Source of the DNA: Candidatus Pelagibacter communis
GTDB taxonomy: Bacteria; Pseudomonadota; Alphaproteobacteria; Pelagibacterales; Pelagibacteraceae
Assembly (NCBI RefSeq): GCF_001180165.1
Contig: NZ_CVSQ01000001.1
Coordinates: 1 to 64,000, forward strand
Length of the DNA stretch: 64,000 nt
Reading direction: 5' to 3'
A program made the position numbers and the translations under genes. Shown here piece by piece: positions 35,284 to 48,165 of the stretch (its first letter is position 1; each line of letters starts with the position of its first letter). The notes beneath the pieces are model-generated. The model worked only from the letters and a program-made list of their open reading frames with translations. It was not told the origin of the DNA and did no database searches.

Positions 35284-37206
35284 TTAAACAGTGATCCTTT
35301 CAAAATTTGATTGTTTATTTCTTAAATCATGTCTATCGATGATTAATTTAAATAATTTTTTTGCAATTGGTGCTGCCGCCTTACTTCCCGAACCACCATG
35401 CTCTACAATTATACTTAATGCATATCTTGGATTTATATAGGGACCATAAGCAACATATAACGCATGATCTCTATCTTTGTATGGTATTTGCTCTAATTCT
35501 AAATCTAATTCCCTCTCTCTTTTACTAATTCTCTTGACCTGAGCTGTTCCAGTTTTTCCTGCAAATTGATATTTAGGGTCATCAATTCTTGATTTATAAG
35601 AGGTTCCAAATCTCTCATTTGTCGAAGAAAACATGGCCTCTTGAACAATCTTAATATTTTTTTGGTTCTTAAATAACTTTTTGTCTAACAATTCCTCAGA
35701 GTCGGTATCAAATAATAACCCACTTTCCATTGATTGTTTTGCATCTTCGTAAGAAATTGGATTACTGTCCACAATTATTTTTGGTTTTATTGCATATCCT
35801 CCATTTGCAATTTGTGCAGTCATCATGCAAAGTTGTAAAGGAGTTGATTGTATATAACCTTGTCCAATACCTGTTATTAAGGTCTCTCCTAATACCCAGC
35901 CTTTACCAAGATTGTTTTTTTTCCATTTTGTATTTGGAAATAATCCTTTTTTTTCATTATCAAAATAATCTCCGAGAACTTTTTTACCTAAGCCAAACTT
36001 TTCAGCTGTAATGTTTAATCTATCAACACCTAATAACCTAGCAACCTCATAAAAATATGTATCACAAGATTGTTTCATTGCATTTTTCAGACTAACCCAA
36101 CCATGTCCCTTTTCCTTCCAACAGTGAAATGTTTGTCCATATAACTCCATTTTTCCTGTGCATTTTACTTTAAACTTTGTATCTATTACTTTGTTTTCTA
36201 AAGCAGAGAGCGCAACGATAGGTTTTATTGTTGAACCTGGTGAGTATAGACCCGAAAGAGTTTTGTTTATTAGTGGTTTTAATGGATTATTTCTAATTAA
36301 TTGCCACTCATCTTGACTTATTCCGAATAAAAATAAATTTGGATTATAAGATGGAGATGAATACATTGCTATTATATCTCCAGTATAGATATCCATTACA
36401 CTTATAGATCCTGCTTTTTCATTTAATAATTCTCCACAAGCTTTTTGTATTTCTGTATCTACAGTTAAACGTATTTTTGATCCTTGCTTACCTTTTTGAT
36501 GCTCGAGTTGATTAATTCTTTTACCGTAAGCATTTACTTCATATCTTTGAATAGCATTTGTTCCAATTAAATGATTTTCAAGTCTTTTCTCTAAGCCCAG
36601 TTTTCCAATTTTCATCCCAGGTACAAATCTTTCTTGGATAATTTCATTTTCTAAAATTTCTTGTTCGTTTGGCTGACTCACATATCCAAGAACATGTGTG
36701 TACACATCATTAAATGGATAGTTTCTGGAAATTGTCATTACTGGTTTAACACCAACAAGATCGTATAAATAATTATTAATTTTTACAAATTGACTCCAGC
36801 TTAAGTTTTCAGAAACAATAATACTGTCCCACGGTTTTAGCTCTGCTTTTAATTTATTTATTCTTGCAATTCTTTTGTCACTTAGATTTAAAAGATTTTT
36901 CAATCTAACTAGTAGATAATTAAAATTCTCAACTTGCTCTGGAATTATATGTAATTGATAAACTTTTAAATTCCCTGCAATTACATTTCCAAAATAATCA
37001 ACAATATTTCCCCTTGTAGGAGGGAGTTTCCATTCTCTAATTCTATTTTTGTCTGAAAGTGTTAAATATTTTTTATTTTCGTTTATTTGAAGAGAAAATA
37101 AACGAGCAATGATACCAACAAAAACTACTACTTTTGCTGCTCCGATTATGAACATCCTTCTATTAATTACATCTGTTTTTCTTATTCCTGAATTAGATTT
37201 AATCAT
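35284..37206 (-). CDS. mrdA: Penicillin-binding protein 2 (elongasome transpeptidase)
   Basis: A 640-residue class B PBP. One N-terminal membrane anchor (about 18-38) precedes the dimerisation domain with LPPTRGNIVDYFGN, and the transpeptidase domain has SxxK in GSTIK (S325, K328), SxN-type SCD (S380) and KTG in GKTGTAQ. It cross-links lateral-wall peptidoglycan and is partnered by RodA. It overlaps mreD by eight bases and abuts rodA. Confidence 0.95.
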   Translation of the reverse strand: MIKSNSGIRKTDVINRRMFIIGAAKVVVFVGIIARLFSLQINENKKYLTLSDKNRIREWKLPPTRGNIVDYFGNVIAGNLKVYQLHIIPEQVENFNYLLVRLKNLLNLSDKRIARINKLKAELKPWDSIIVSENLSWSQFVKINNYLYDLVGVKPVMTISRNYPFNDVYTHVLGYVSQPNEQEILENEIIQERFVPGMKIGKLGLEKRLENHLIGTNAIQRYEVNAYGKRINQLEHQKGKQGSKIRLTVDTEIQKACGELLNEKAGSISVMDIYTGDIIAMYSSPSYNPNLFLFGISQDEWQLIRNNPLKPLINKTLSGLYSPGSTIKPIVALSALENKVIDTKFKVKCTGKMELYGQTFHCWKEKGHGWVSLKNAMKQSCDTYFYEVARLLGVDRLNITAEKFGLGKKVLGDYFDNEKKGLFPNTKWKKNNLGKGWVLGETLITGIGQGYIQSTPLQLCMMTAQIANGGYAIKPKIIVDSNPISYEDAKQSMESGLLFDTDSEELLDKKLFKNQKNIKIVQEAMFSSTNERFGTSYKSRIDDPKYQFAGKTGTAQVKRISKRERELDLELEQIPYKDRDHALYVAYGPYINPRYALSIIVEHGGSGSKAAAPIAKKLFKLIIDRHDLRNKQSNFERITV

Positions 37207-37717
37207 TTATTTGATATGAAATTCTTTCGTTTAAAAAATTAAAAAATAAAAAAAATATTGGATAAAATAAAAAAGTAAAACCTGAGTTAATCAAATAATT
37301 AGTGTAATCAACTTTAATTAAAAAGACTAAATCCAAAATAATTACTTGAATTGAATTTATTAATAAAATTGTGAATAATAATGATATCCAGTCCTTCATA
37401 AAGTTTGGGGATAAAGTAATGTTTCTAATATAAGCTGTTACTGAGCAAAGAATAAGGTAACAAAAACTACTAATTCCTATTGGTATACCTATCACAACAT
37501 CATTAATTATCCCTGCAAAAAAAATTGCTAGATAACCTAATTGATCAGGATTTCTCAAAGTCCAAAAGAAAATTAATAGATGAACAAAATTAAAAGAAAA
37601 ATAATCAAGTTTTAAGTAATTAAAATCAAATTCATTAAATACAGAAAAAAATAACATTATAAATGGTACGTAGGATAAGAATATTTTTAAAAAAGGACTT
37701 TTATTAAGTGATGACAT
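37199..37717 (-). CDS. mreD: Rod shape-determining protein MreD
   Basis: A 172-residue hydrophobic protein with about five membrane segments, in the position between mreC and mrdA that MreD always occupies. Sequence is poorly conserved in this family; GYLAIFFAGIINDVVIGIPIG (starting near residue 57) is the recognisable stretch. Its start overlaps the stop of mreC by one base (TAATG). Assignment rests mainly on context and topology. Confidence 0.85.
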   Translation of the reverse strand: MSSLNKSPFLKIFLSYVPFIMLFFSVFNEFDFNYLKLDYFSFNFVHLLIFFWTLRNPDQLGYLAIFFAGIINDVVIGIPIGISSFCYLILCSVTAYIRNITLSPNFMKDWISLLFTILLINSIQVIILDLVFLIKVDYTNYLINSGFTFLFYPIFFLFFNFLNERISYQIND

Positions 37718-38565
37718 TATTCTTCTCCACCTATTTTATAAGAAACTATTTTTACATAGTTGAGTTGTGTAAAATCAGAAAAAAAATTAATTTTTCCTTC
37801 TGATATGCTGTTAATTTTTCCAATTGGTATACCAGGTTTAAATAAACCACCAAGACCTGAGGTGTAAGCAAAAATTTCTTTATTTTTAAAATCTTCTCTA
37901 AATTCTTCTTGAGTATGTTCAATTTTTCCAAAATCACTTCCTGTACCAGAAATTACAGCTTGTATGTCATCTGGCTCTAGAACAGATGGTATTTTGCTAT
38001 TAAGGTCAGACAATAGTAATGCCCTTGAATTAGTATAATTTACCTCAATTATCTGGCCAACTAGATAAACATCATCAATAACTGCCATTCCAATTTTTAC
38101 TTTATCTTTTGTACCTTTATTTAATACTACTGATTTTAAATATGGGCTGTCTTTATCAATTAAAACTCTGGCAAAAATTTCTTCAGAATTTATACTTTCA
38201 TCAAGTAACTCTCTAAGCTTTTTATTTTCTGCAGTTAAAAACTCATTTTGTATTTTAAGTTGATCAGAATTTTCTATTTTAATTAAATCTTTCTGATGAC
38301 TTTCATATAAGTCCATATGTGATTTGAATTTTGAAGTAATTTCTTTTAATTTATTTTCCGGGATTGATGCAATATGAGATGATCTATAAATTACTTCATT
38401 AATTCCTAATTTAACAAATTGTATTGCTTTAAAATTAAAATTACTTAGAACAATTACAAAAATTGATAAAATAATTAAAGTTAGTAAAGAAAATTTTTGT
38501 TTATCTTTTTTTTTTAAGAAAGCTGACCTAATGGCAATTACAAAATCATCTCTGCCAGTAGCCAT
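37717..38565 (-). CDS. mreC: Rod shape-determining protein MreC
   Basis: A 282-residue protein with a short cytoplasmic start, one membrane segment (about residues 25-42), a coiled coil near 70-125 ending in LRELLDESI, and the periplasmic beta domain with KSVVLNKGTKDKVKIGMAV and GLGGLFKPGIPIG. It organises the elongasome at the inner membrane. The start codon lies five bases after mreB. Confidence 0.92.
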   Translation of the reverse strand: MATGRDDFVIAIRSAFLKKKDKQKFSLLTLIILSIFVIVLSNFNFKAIQFVKLGINEVIYRSSHIASIPENKLKEITSKFKSHMDLYESHQKDLIKIENSDQLKIQNEFLTAENKKLRELLDESINSEEIFARVLIDKDSPYLKSVVLNKGTKDKVKIGMAVIDDVYLVGQIIEVNYTNSRALLLSDLNSKIPSVLEPDDIQAVISGTGSDFGKIEHTQEEFREDFKNKEIFAYTSGLGGLFKPGIPIGKINSISEGKINFFSDFTQLNYVKIVSYKIGGEE

Positions 38566-38570
38566 TTTTC

Positions 38571-41176
<2,606 letters not shown>

Positions 41177-41198
41177 AACTAAAATTTTTAGAAAATCT

Positions 41199-41226
41199 AT
41201 AATACAATCTATGAGAGAGATTGCAA
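41199..41226 (-). promoter_or_regulatory. Candidate promoter of leuA and the mre cluster
   Basis: On the minus strand TTGCAA (41226-41221) and TATTAT (41204-41199) are 16 bases apart and lie about 22 bases before the leuA start. The 102-base gap that contains them separates leuA from the Dpp-type operon; no terminator hairpin is obvious in it and no classic leader-peptide attenuator is seen. Confidence 0.4.
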
Positions 41227-41278
41227 AATAATTAGTTAAATAATCATTTTTAATGGACCATTTTAGGCTTACGAAAAA

Positions 41279-42961
41279 TTAATTATAAATAGACTCAATT
41301 TTAGGCATTAATCGTAAAAGTTCTCTTGTGTATTCGTGGTTGGGTTTTAAAAATAAATCTTCAGTGTTTGAAACTTCACATAATTTGCCATCTTTTAAGA
41401 CACCAATTCTATCGCACATTTGTCTAACAACAGGTAGGTCATGACTTATAAACAAAATTGTTAAATTTAATTGTTCTTGAAGATCTTTAAGTAAATTTAA
41501 TATTTGCGCCTGGATACTTACGTCCAAAGCAGAAGTAGGTTCATCACAAACTAAAAGTCTTGGTTGTGTGGCAAGAGCTCTTGCAATTGATATTCTCTGT
41601 CTCTGTCCTCCTGAAAATTCATGTGGATATCGATCTGCAGATTTTTGAGTTAATTCTACAGACTCTAGTAAATCATAAATGTAATTATTCAAATCTGTAT
41701 TTGATATTGATGGGTTATGAAGTTTAATTGGTTCTGCAATTATATCTTTTACTTTTAATCTCCCATTTAGTGAAGAATAGGGATCTTGAAATATCATTTG
41801 AATTTGCTTTCTAAATTTCATTAATTCAGATCTATGTTTAATTTTTGTTATACAAACATTGTCAAAGAAAATATCACCGGAAGTAGGTTTGAATAAATTT
41901 ACAATCATTTTAGCTATTGTAGATTTCCCACTCCCACTTTCTCCCACTAAGCCAAAAGATTCGCCTTCTTTTATTTCAAATGAAACATCATTAACAGCCA
42001 TCACAGAATTTTTAGAATTTTCTGTAAAAAAATTATCATCAAAACTTTTATTAAGATTTTTTACTTCTACTAAATCTTGGTTTACAATTTCTTTCTTTGA
42101 CCATCTATTTAATATCTTAATATTATTTTCTTTATTATCATTATTTTCTTTTTCAACTATTACAAATCTTGAAATTTTTTTGTTAGTTGGCGGAACTGAG
42201 CTCACTAAACTTTTGGTATAATTTTCCTGTGGGTTGGTTAATATTTTTTTAGTTTCACCGATTTCAACTAAATTACCACTTTTCATAACTGCTACACGAT
42301 CTGCTGTTTCAGCTATAACTCCCATGTCATGAGTAATTAAGATAACTGCAAGATTTCTTTCTTTTGTTAATTTTTTAATAAGTTCTAAAATCTGAGACTG
42401 AATTGATACATCTAATGCTGTTGTTGGCTCATCCGCAATTAACAATTCTGGTTCACAACATAGAGCTAAAGAAATTACTACTCGCTGTCTCATTCCACCT
42501 GAGAATTGATGAGGATAATTATCAAATCTTGTTTCTGCATCTTTTATGCCAACCTCTTTCAATAGATTTATAGATTTATTTTTTGCTTCCTCTTTACTTA
42601 ATTTAAGATGAGTTTGAATTGTTTCAATTAACTGTTCACCCACAGTAAGAATTGGGTTAAGTGAAGTTTGAGGATCTTGAAATATCAATCCAATTTTATT
42701 TCCTCTATATTTTACAATGCTTTCAGAATTTTCATGAATATTAAGATCGCCTAAAATAACTGAGCCACTAGAAACCTTACCAGGTTCATCAATTAAATTT
42801 ATAATAGCGTTTCCTACAGTACTTTTTCCTGATCCGGATTCTCCTACTAATCCTAAAATTTCTCCTTTGTTAACCTCAATATTTACATTCTTAGCAGCGT
42901 TAACTGTTTCTTTTCTCATTTGATAATCAACACTAAGATTATTTATTTTTAAAAATGTCAT
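41279..42961 (-). CDS. Peptide-type ABC transporter ATPase, two fused nucleotide-binding domains (DppD-DppF-like)
   Basis: A 560-residue protein made of two complete ATPase halves. Half one has Walker A in GESGSGKST (40-48) and signature FSGGMRQR; half two has Walker A in the same words (about 340-348) and signature FSGGQRQR. Both have DEPT Walker B and His switch segments. Each half carries the C-terminal oligopeptide-transport type extension. Start ATG 42961 overlaps the permease stop (ATGA). It powers the adjacent permeases. Confidence 0.9.
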   Translation of the reverse strand: MTFLKINNLSVDYQMRKETVNAAKNVNIEVNKGEILGLVGESGSGKSTVGNAIINLIDEPGKVSSGSVILGDLNIHENSESIVKYRGNKIGLIFQDPQTSLNPILTVGEQLIETIQTHLKLSKEEAKNKSINLLKEVGIKDAETRFDNYPHQFSGGMRQRVVISLALCCEPELLIADEPTTALDVSIQSQILELIKKLTKERNLAVILITHDMGVIAETADRVAVMKSGNLVEIGETKKILTNPQENYTKSLVSSVPPTNKKISRFVIVEKENNDNKENNIKILNRWSKKEIVNQDLVEVKNLNKSFDDNFFTENSKNSVMAVNDVSFEIKEGESFGLVGESGSGKSTIAKMIVNLFKPTSGDIFFDNVCITKIKHRSELMKFRKQIQMIFQDPYSSLNGRLKVKDIIAEPIKLHNPSISNTDLNNYIYDLLESVELTQKSADRYPHEFSGGQRQRISIARALATQPRLLVCDEPTSALDVSIQAQILNLLKDLQEQLNLTILFISHDLPVVRQMCDRIGVLKDGKLCEVSNTEDLFLKPNHEYTRELLRLMPKIESIYN

Positions 42962-43887
42962 TTTTTTAATTTTGGATTTAAAGTATCTCTCATCCAATCC
43001 CCTAATAAATTAATTGAAAATGCTAAAATAACTAAGAAAATTGCTGGAAAAAAAGTTATCCACCACTCTCCTGAAAATAAAAAGTCATTACCAAGTCGTA
43101 TCAATGTCCCTAAAGAAGGTGTTGTTGGAGGCACGCCAACTCCTAAAAAACTTAAAGTAGACTCAGCTAAGATAGCAAGAGCTAAACCAATAGTTCCAAT
43201 TACTAAAACCGGCCTTAAAATATTTGGTAAAATATGTTTAAACATAATAATTATATTTGAAACCCCGATTATTGTTGATGCTGAAACATAGTCTTTATTT
43301 TTTTCGACCAAAGTTGCTGCTCTTGAAACTCTTGCAAATTGTGGCCACTCTGAAATTCCAATAGCAAATATTAAAACATAAATTGCCATTTCATCATGCA
43401 TTTCTCTTGAGATTAATCCTCTTGCTATCCCATCTACTAACAATGCCATCAAAATACTTGGTACTGTTAACTGAACATCGGTTAACCTCATTACTATCAT
43501 TTCATATTTTCCCCCAAAAAATCCAGCCGTTAATCCCAATCCAACTCCAAGGATTAAACTAAAAATTATCGCAGAAAAACCTACAATTAAAGAAATCCTG
43601 CATCCATACAAAATTGTTGATAGCATATCTCTTCCTTGTCCATCAGTACCTAAAATAAATTTAGCAAGACCATCTTCTGTCCATGATGGTGGTGTGAATG
43701 CATCCATCAGTGAGAGAGAAGATGGATCAAAAGGATTGTAAGGTGTTATCAGCTCAACAAAAAAAGAGCAGAAAAAAATTATAAATAAAATAGTAGATGA
43801 TACAATTGCAGTAGGAGATTTAATAAAGCTATGATAAATATCACTATCTTTTACTCTTTCCCAAGTACTTAAAGATTTGTTATCCAC
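42958..43887 (-). CDS. Peptide-type ABC transporter permease (DppC-like)
   Basis: A 309-residue permease with about six membrane segments. The N-terminal cytoplasmic part and hydrophobic span are followed by LGTDGQGRDMLSTILYGCRISL, typical of DppC/OppC, and the EAA-like loop with SRAATLVEKNKDYVSASTI. It overlaps the DppB-like gene by eight bases and the ATPase gene by four. Together they form the membrane part of a peptide, opine or related importer. Confidence 0.88.
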   Translation of the reverse strand: MDNKSLSTWERVKDSDIYHSFIKSPTAIVSSTILFIIFFCSFFVELITPYNPFDPSSLSLMDAFTPPSWTEDGLAKFILGTDGQGRDMLSTILYGCRISLIVGFSAIIFSLILGVGLGLTAGFFGGKYEMIVMRLTDVQLTVPSILMALLVDGIARGLISREMHDEMAIYVLIFAIGISEWPQFARVSRAATLVEKNKDYVSASTIIGVSNIIIMFKHILPNILRPVLVIGTIGLALAILAESTLSFLGVGVPPTTPSLGTLIRLGNDFLFSGEWWITFFPAIFLVILAFSINLLGDWMRDTLNPKLKK

Positions 43888-44863
43888 TTGCTGTATCTCC
43901 TTTAACTCTTATTCTTGGATCAATTAGATAATAAAGAATATCAACTATAAAATTTATCATTACAAAAACAAAAGCTATAAAAACTAAATAAGCTGACATG
44001 ATTGGTATATCGACGAATTGTACAGCTTGAATAAATAAGAAACCCATACCAGGCCATTGAAAAACAGTTTCAGTAATAATTGAAAACGCAATTAAAGTTC
44101 CAATATTTATTCCTGCTATAGTTATTACAGGTATCAATCCATTTTTTAGAGCATGTTTATATTTAATACTATTTTCACTAATACCTCGAGCACGTGCAAA
44201 TTTAATATAATCTGTTTGTAATATTTCCATCATCTCTGCTCGTACAAGTCTGATGATATAAGTCATTTGGAAAAGGCTTAACGTTACTGAAGGAAGTATG
44301 ATTGCTTTCAGTCCTGAAACTGTTAAAAAACCTGTAGTCCAAAAACCTAAATCAACAACTTCTCCTCTCCCAAAAGAGGGTAAAATTCCTAATATTACCG
44401 CAAACAGATATATAAATAATATACCAATTACAAATGTGGGGAGTGAAACTCCAAGCAAGGAGACGGCTAAGACAAAATCACTTAAAAAACCTTTTCGATT
44501 TATACCTGTATAAACTCCCAATAATGTACCACTTACAAGTGCAATTAGTGCTGAAATAACCACAAGTTCAATAGTTGCAGGCAATCTTTCAACTATTAAT
44601 TCTGAAACAGGTCTTCTTAATTGATATGAAATTCCAAACTCACCCTTAGAAGCATTAACTATAAATCTTGAAAACTGTACATGAATTGGATCCATTAAAC
44701 CTAATGTTTCTCTTAATTCTGCTCTTTCCTCATCAGAAGTCTCTTCTCCAACCATGTTATTGATTGGATCTCCAACAAAATTAAATAAAGAGAAAGAAAC
44801 AAAGGCGACAACCAACATCACCAAAGCAGATTGAAACAGCCTTTTAAAAAAATATTTTATCAA
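43880..44863 (-). CDS. Peptide-type ABC transporter permease (DppB-like)
   Basis: A 327-residue permease with the DppB features: first span at the very N-terminus, DPIHVQFSRFI after a charged loop, FGISYQLRRPVSELI, and the EAA-type loop RAEMMEILQTDYIKFARARG. It is separated from the binding-protein gene upstream by a strong hairpin, which probably lowers its expression relative to the binding protein. Confidence 0.88.
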   Translation of the reverse strand: MIKYFFKRLFQSALVMLVVAFVSFSLFNFVGDPINNMVGEETSDEERAELRETLGLMDPIHVQFSRFIVNASKGEFGISYQLRRPVSELIVERLPATIELVVISALIALVSGTLLGVYTGINRKGFLSDFVLAVSLLGVSLPTFVIGILFIYLFAVILGILPSFGRGEVVDLGFWTTGFLTVSGLKAIILPSVTLSLFQMTYIIRLVRAEMMEILQTDYIKFARARGISENSIKYKHALKNGLIPVITIAGINIGTLIAFSIITETVFQWPGMGFLFIQAVQFVDIPIMSAYLVFIAFVFVMINFIVDILYYLIDPRIRVKGDTASG

Positions 44864-44881
44864 TTTGTGAAGGTTTAAATA

Positions 44882-44914
44882 TACAAGCCCTTTAAATTTT
44901 TTAAAGGGCTTGTA
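44882..44914 (-). terminator. Intercistronic hairpin between Dpp-type binding protein and permease
   Basis: ACAAGCCCTTTAAA and TTTAAAGGGCTTGT form a stem of 14 base pairs around a short T-rich loop. It lies between the binding-protein stop and the permease start and has only a weak T run on the minus strand, so it may act more as an mRNA-stabilising 3' end than as a full terminator. Confidence 0.7.
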
Positions 44915-44925
44915 ATAATTTTTAA

Positions 44926-46488
44926 TTAGTTAAAACTAGCAGTTCTAAATAACGGTTCGTTATTCGGTCTGATAGGAACATTAACATTGCTTTTAGATGC
45001 CCAAGAAATTACTTGGTGATGTAAAGGAAGATAAGAAATATCATCTTTTACAATTTTCCAAGCTTTTGCAATTGCAGCATTTCTTTTATCTAAATCAACT
45101 TCACCTTCCATAACTCTAATTGCAGCATCAACATCAGCGTTACTAAAGTTAACTTTGTTCCAGCTAGCACCAGTTTCATATAAATAATGGAAAACATAGT
45201 GACTATCTAAAGTTGGAACACCCCATCCTAGCATATAGAAATCACCTTGATCATCTTTAAGCTCTTTGAAGTGTTTACTTTTAGTTTGAGCGAATAAGTT
45301 AACATTAACTCCAATTTTACCTAACATACCAACAACAGCAGTACAAATTGCTTCATCGTTTACATATCTGTCGTTAGGACATCTAAGTTCAACATCAAAA
45401 CCATTAGGATAACCTGCATCAGCTAAAAGTTTTTTTGCAGCATTAACATCGTAAGGTAATCTTTTATCAAGATCAGCTGTATATCCATTTACACCTGGGA
45501 AAGTTATAATTCCTGCTGGTTCACTTAAACCCCTCATAACTTTTTTCTTGATCGCTTCAATATCAATTGCTTGATAAAGAGCTTGTCTTACTGCTTTTTT
45601 CTTAAATGGATTATCACCTGTATTACCAGTTCTTAATTTGTCAGCTGCTTGATCCATACCTAAGAAAATTGTTCTCATTTGAGCTGTACTTTCAACCTTG
45701 TGGCCTGAAGAAGATCCGATTCTTTTTAAGTCTTGAACAGGAGCATCAGTAACTAAATCAATCTCACCAGATAATAAAGCCGCAACTCTAGTCGCTGCAT
45801 TTTTAATAGGCATTAATTCGATTTGAGTTACTTTTTTATCCTTCATTTCACCCCACCAGTGTTTATTTCTTTTAAACACTGTTTTAGTATTTGGCTCTCT
45901 TAAAGTAATTTTAAAAGGACCAGTTCCTAATGCATTAGTAGCTGAAAATGTTTCTTGTCCTGCATCCCAGTTTTGTGGTGACATTGCAAAGTTTTTTTCT
46001 GACCATGCTTTAGACATTATAAAAATGTTTGATAGCTGGTTTAAAAGAATAGGGTTTGGTTTGCTCGTTGTTATTTTAACAGCATAATCCCCAACTGCCT
46101 CAACATTAGAAATGGTGCTGATATATTCTTTAAAGTCAGATGTTCTTTGTTTTGCTCTTAATATACTGAAAACAACATCAGCTGATGTCATTCCTGAACC
46201 ATCTGAAAATTTAGCATCTTCTCTTAAAGTAAATATCCAAGTATTTGGATCTGTAGCTTTCCATTTTGTTGCTAAAGCAGGTCCTATTTTCATGTCCAAA
46301 CCTCTTTGAACTAGAGCTTCATAAACTTGTCTAGATACTTGTGTAGTTGGACCCTCATTTTGTGCATGTGGATCTAGTGTTAGACTGTCTCCTTGCATAG
46401 ACCATTTAATAGTTTTTGCCCATGCTGAAGAAAATCCGAATACTAGAACTAATGACAATAGTATTCTTACTATATTTTTAGTCTTCAT
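44926..46488 (-). CDS. Family 5 periplasmic substrate-binding protein (peptide/nickel type)
   Basis: A 520-residue protein with a signal peptide (cleavage likely after AWA near residue 24), then the family 5 binding fold with SLTLDPHAQNEGP, the LREDAKFSDGSGMTSADVVFS segment typical of DppA/OppA, and ALGTGPFKI. Ligands of this family include di- and oligopeptides, opines, glutathione and nickel. GAGGGG lies just before the ATG. It is the first gene of the transporter operon. Confidence 0.88.
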   Translation of the reverse strand: MKTKNIVRILLSLVLVFGFSSAWAKTIKWSMQGDSLTLDPHAQNEGPTTQVSRQVYEALVQRGLDMKIGPALATKWKATDPNTWIFTLREDAKFSDGSGMTSADVVFSILRAKQRTSDFKEYISTISNVEAVGDYAVKITTSKPNPILLNQLSNIFIMSKAWSEKNFAMSPQNWDAGQETFSATNALGTGPFKITLREPNTKTVFKRNKHWWGEMKDKKVTQIELMPIKNAATRVAALLSGEIDLVTDAPVQDLKRIGSSSGHKVESTAQMRTIFLGMDQAADKLRTGNTGDNPFKKKAVRQALYQAIDIEAIKKKVMRGLSEPAGIITFPGVNGYTADLDKRLPYDVNAAKKLLADAGYPNGFDVELRCPNDRYVNDEAICTAVVGMLGKIGVNVNLFAQTKSKHFKELKDDQGDFYMLGWGVPTLDSHYVFHYLYETGASWNKVNFSNADVDAAIRVMEGEVDLDKRNAAIAKAWKIVKDDISYLPLHHQVISWASKSNVNVPIRPNNEPLFRTASFN

Positions 46489-46540
46489 TATTCCCCTCGT
46501 TTTTAAAATTTATTTAAAAAAGTATAAGTGAAATAATTGA

Positions 46541-46546
46541 ATTATA
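46541..46546 (-). promoter_or_regulatory. Candidate -10 box before the Dpp-type operon
   Basis: A perfect TATAAT on the minus strand lies about 50 bases before the binding-protein start, in the 82-base gap after ilvC. Only weak -35 candidates are seen. No terminator hairpin for ilvC is obvious, so read-through from the ilv operon is possible. Confidence 0.4.
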
Positions 46547-46570
46547 GTAGCAATAATTTACTGATAAAAT

Positions 46571-47611
<1,041 letters not shown>

Positions 47612-48160
47612 TTAATTAAATATTTTAGCACCTCTCGTCATAGCTACTGCCCCTGTTCTCGAAGTACTTATAAGTCCCAAAGGCTTTAATTTTTTATTCA
47701 TTACATCAATCTCTCTTCTAAGAGCAGTTATTTGAATTACTGCTGAAGATTTTGTTTCATCTAATATTACGGGATTAAATTTTTTACAAGCATTTAAGCA
47801 TTTTTCTATTTTATTTCTTTTGCCTACTACTTTAAATAAAGCCATTTCCTTAAATATTACGTCTTTGTCTTCTCTTTTAAACTCAGCAACTTTATGAACA
47901 GGCACTAATTTAGTTAACTGAAGTCTTATTTGTTCAATTACTTGAGGCGTTCCAGTAGTAACAATTGTTATTCTTGAAATATTTTTAACTGCATCAACCT
48001 CAGCAACAGCTAACGACTCGATGTTATAACCTCGACCAGAAAATAAACCGACTACTCTTGCAAGAACTCCAGCTTCATTATCTACCCAAACAACAAATAT
48101 ATATGTGTCTGATTTTTGTTTCTTTGTAGGAATGCTATAAGCTGATTTTGATTTCGGCAT
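47612..48160 (-). CDS. ilvH: Acetolactate synthase small (regulatory) subunit
   Basis: A 182-residue protein with an N-terminal ACT domain (DNEAGVLARVVGLFSGRGYN starts near residue 27) and the C-terminal IlvN/IlvH domain. It activates IlvB and mediates valine inhibition. It carries a longer N-terminus of about 15 basic residues before the ACT domain. It lies five bases after ilvB. Confidence 0.95.
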   Translation of the reverse strand: MPKSKSAYSIPTKKQKSDTYIFVVWVDNEAGVLARVVGLFSGRGYNIESLAVAEVDAVKNISRITIVTTGTPQVIEQIRLQLTKLVPVHKVAEFKREDKDVIFKEMALFKVVGKRNKIEKCLNACKKFNPVILDETKSSAVIQITALRREIDVMNKKLKPLGLISTSRTGAVAMTRGAKIFN

Positions 48161-48165
48161 TTTGA

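Noticed and set aside
41177-41278. Leucine attenuator with leader peptide before leuA
   Set aside because: No short frame rich in Leu codons and no pair of alternative hairpins are present in the gap.
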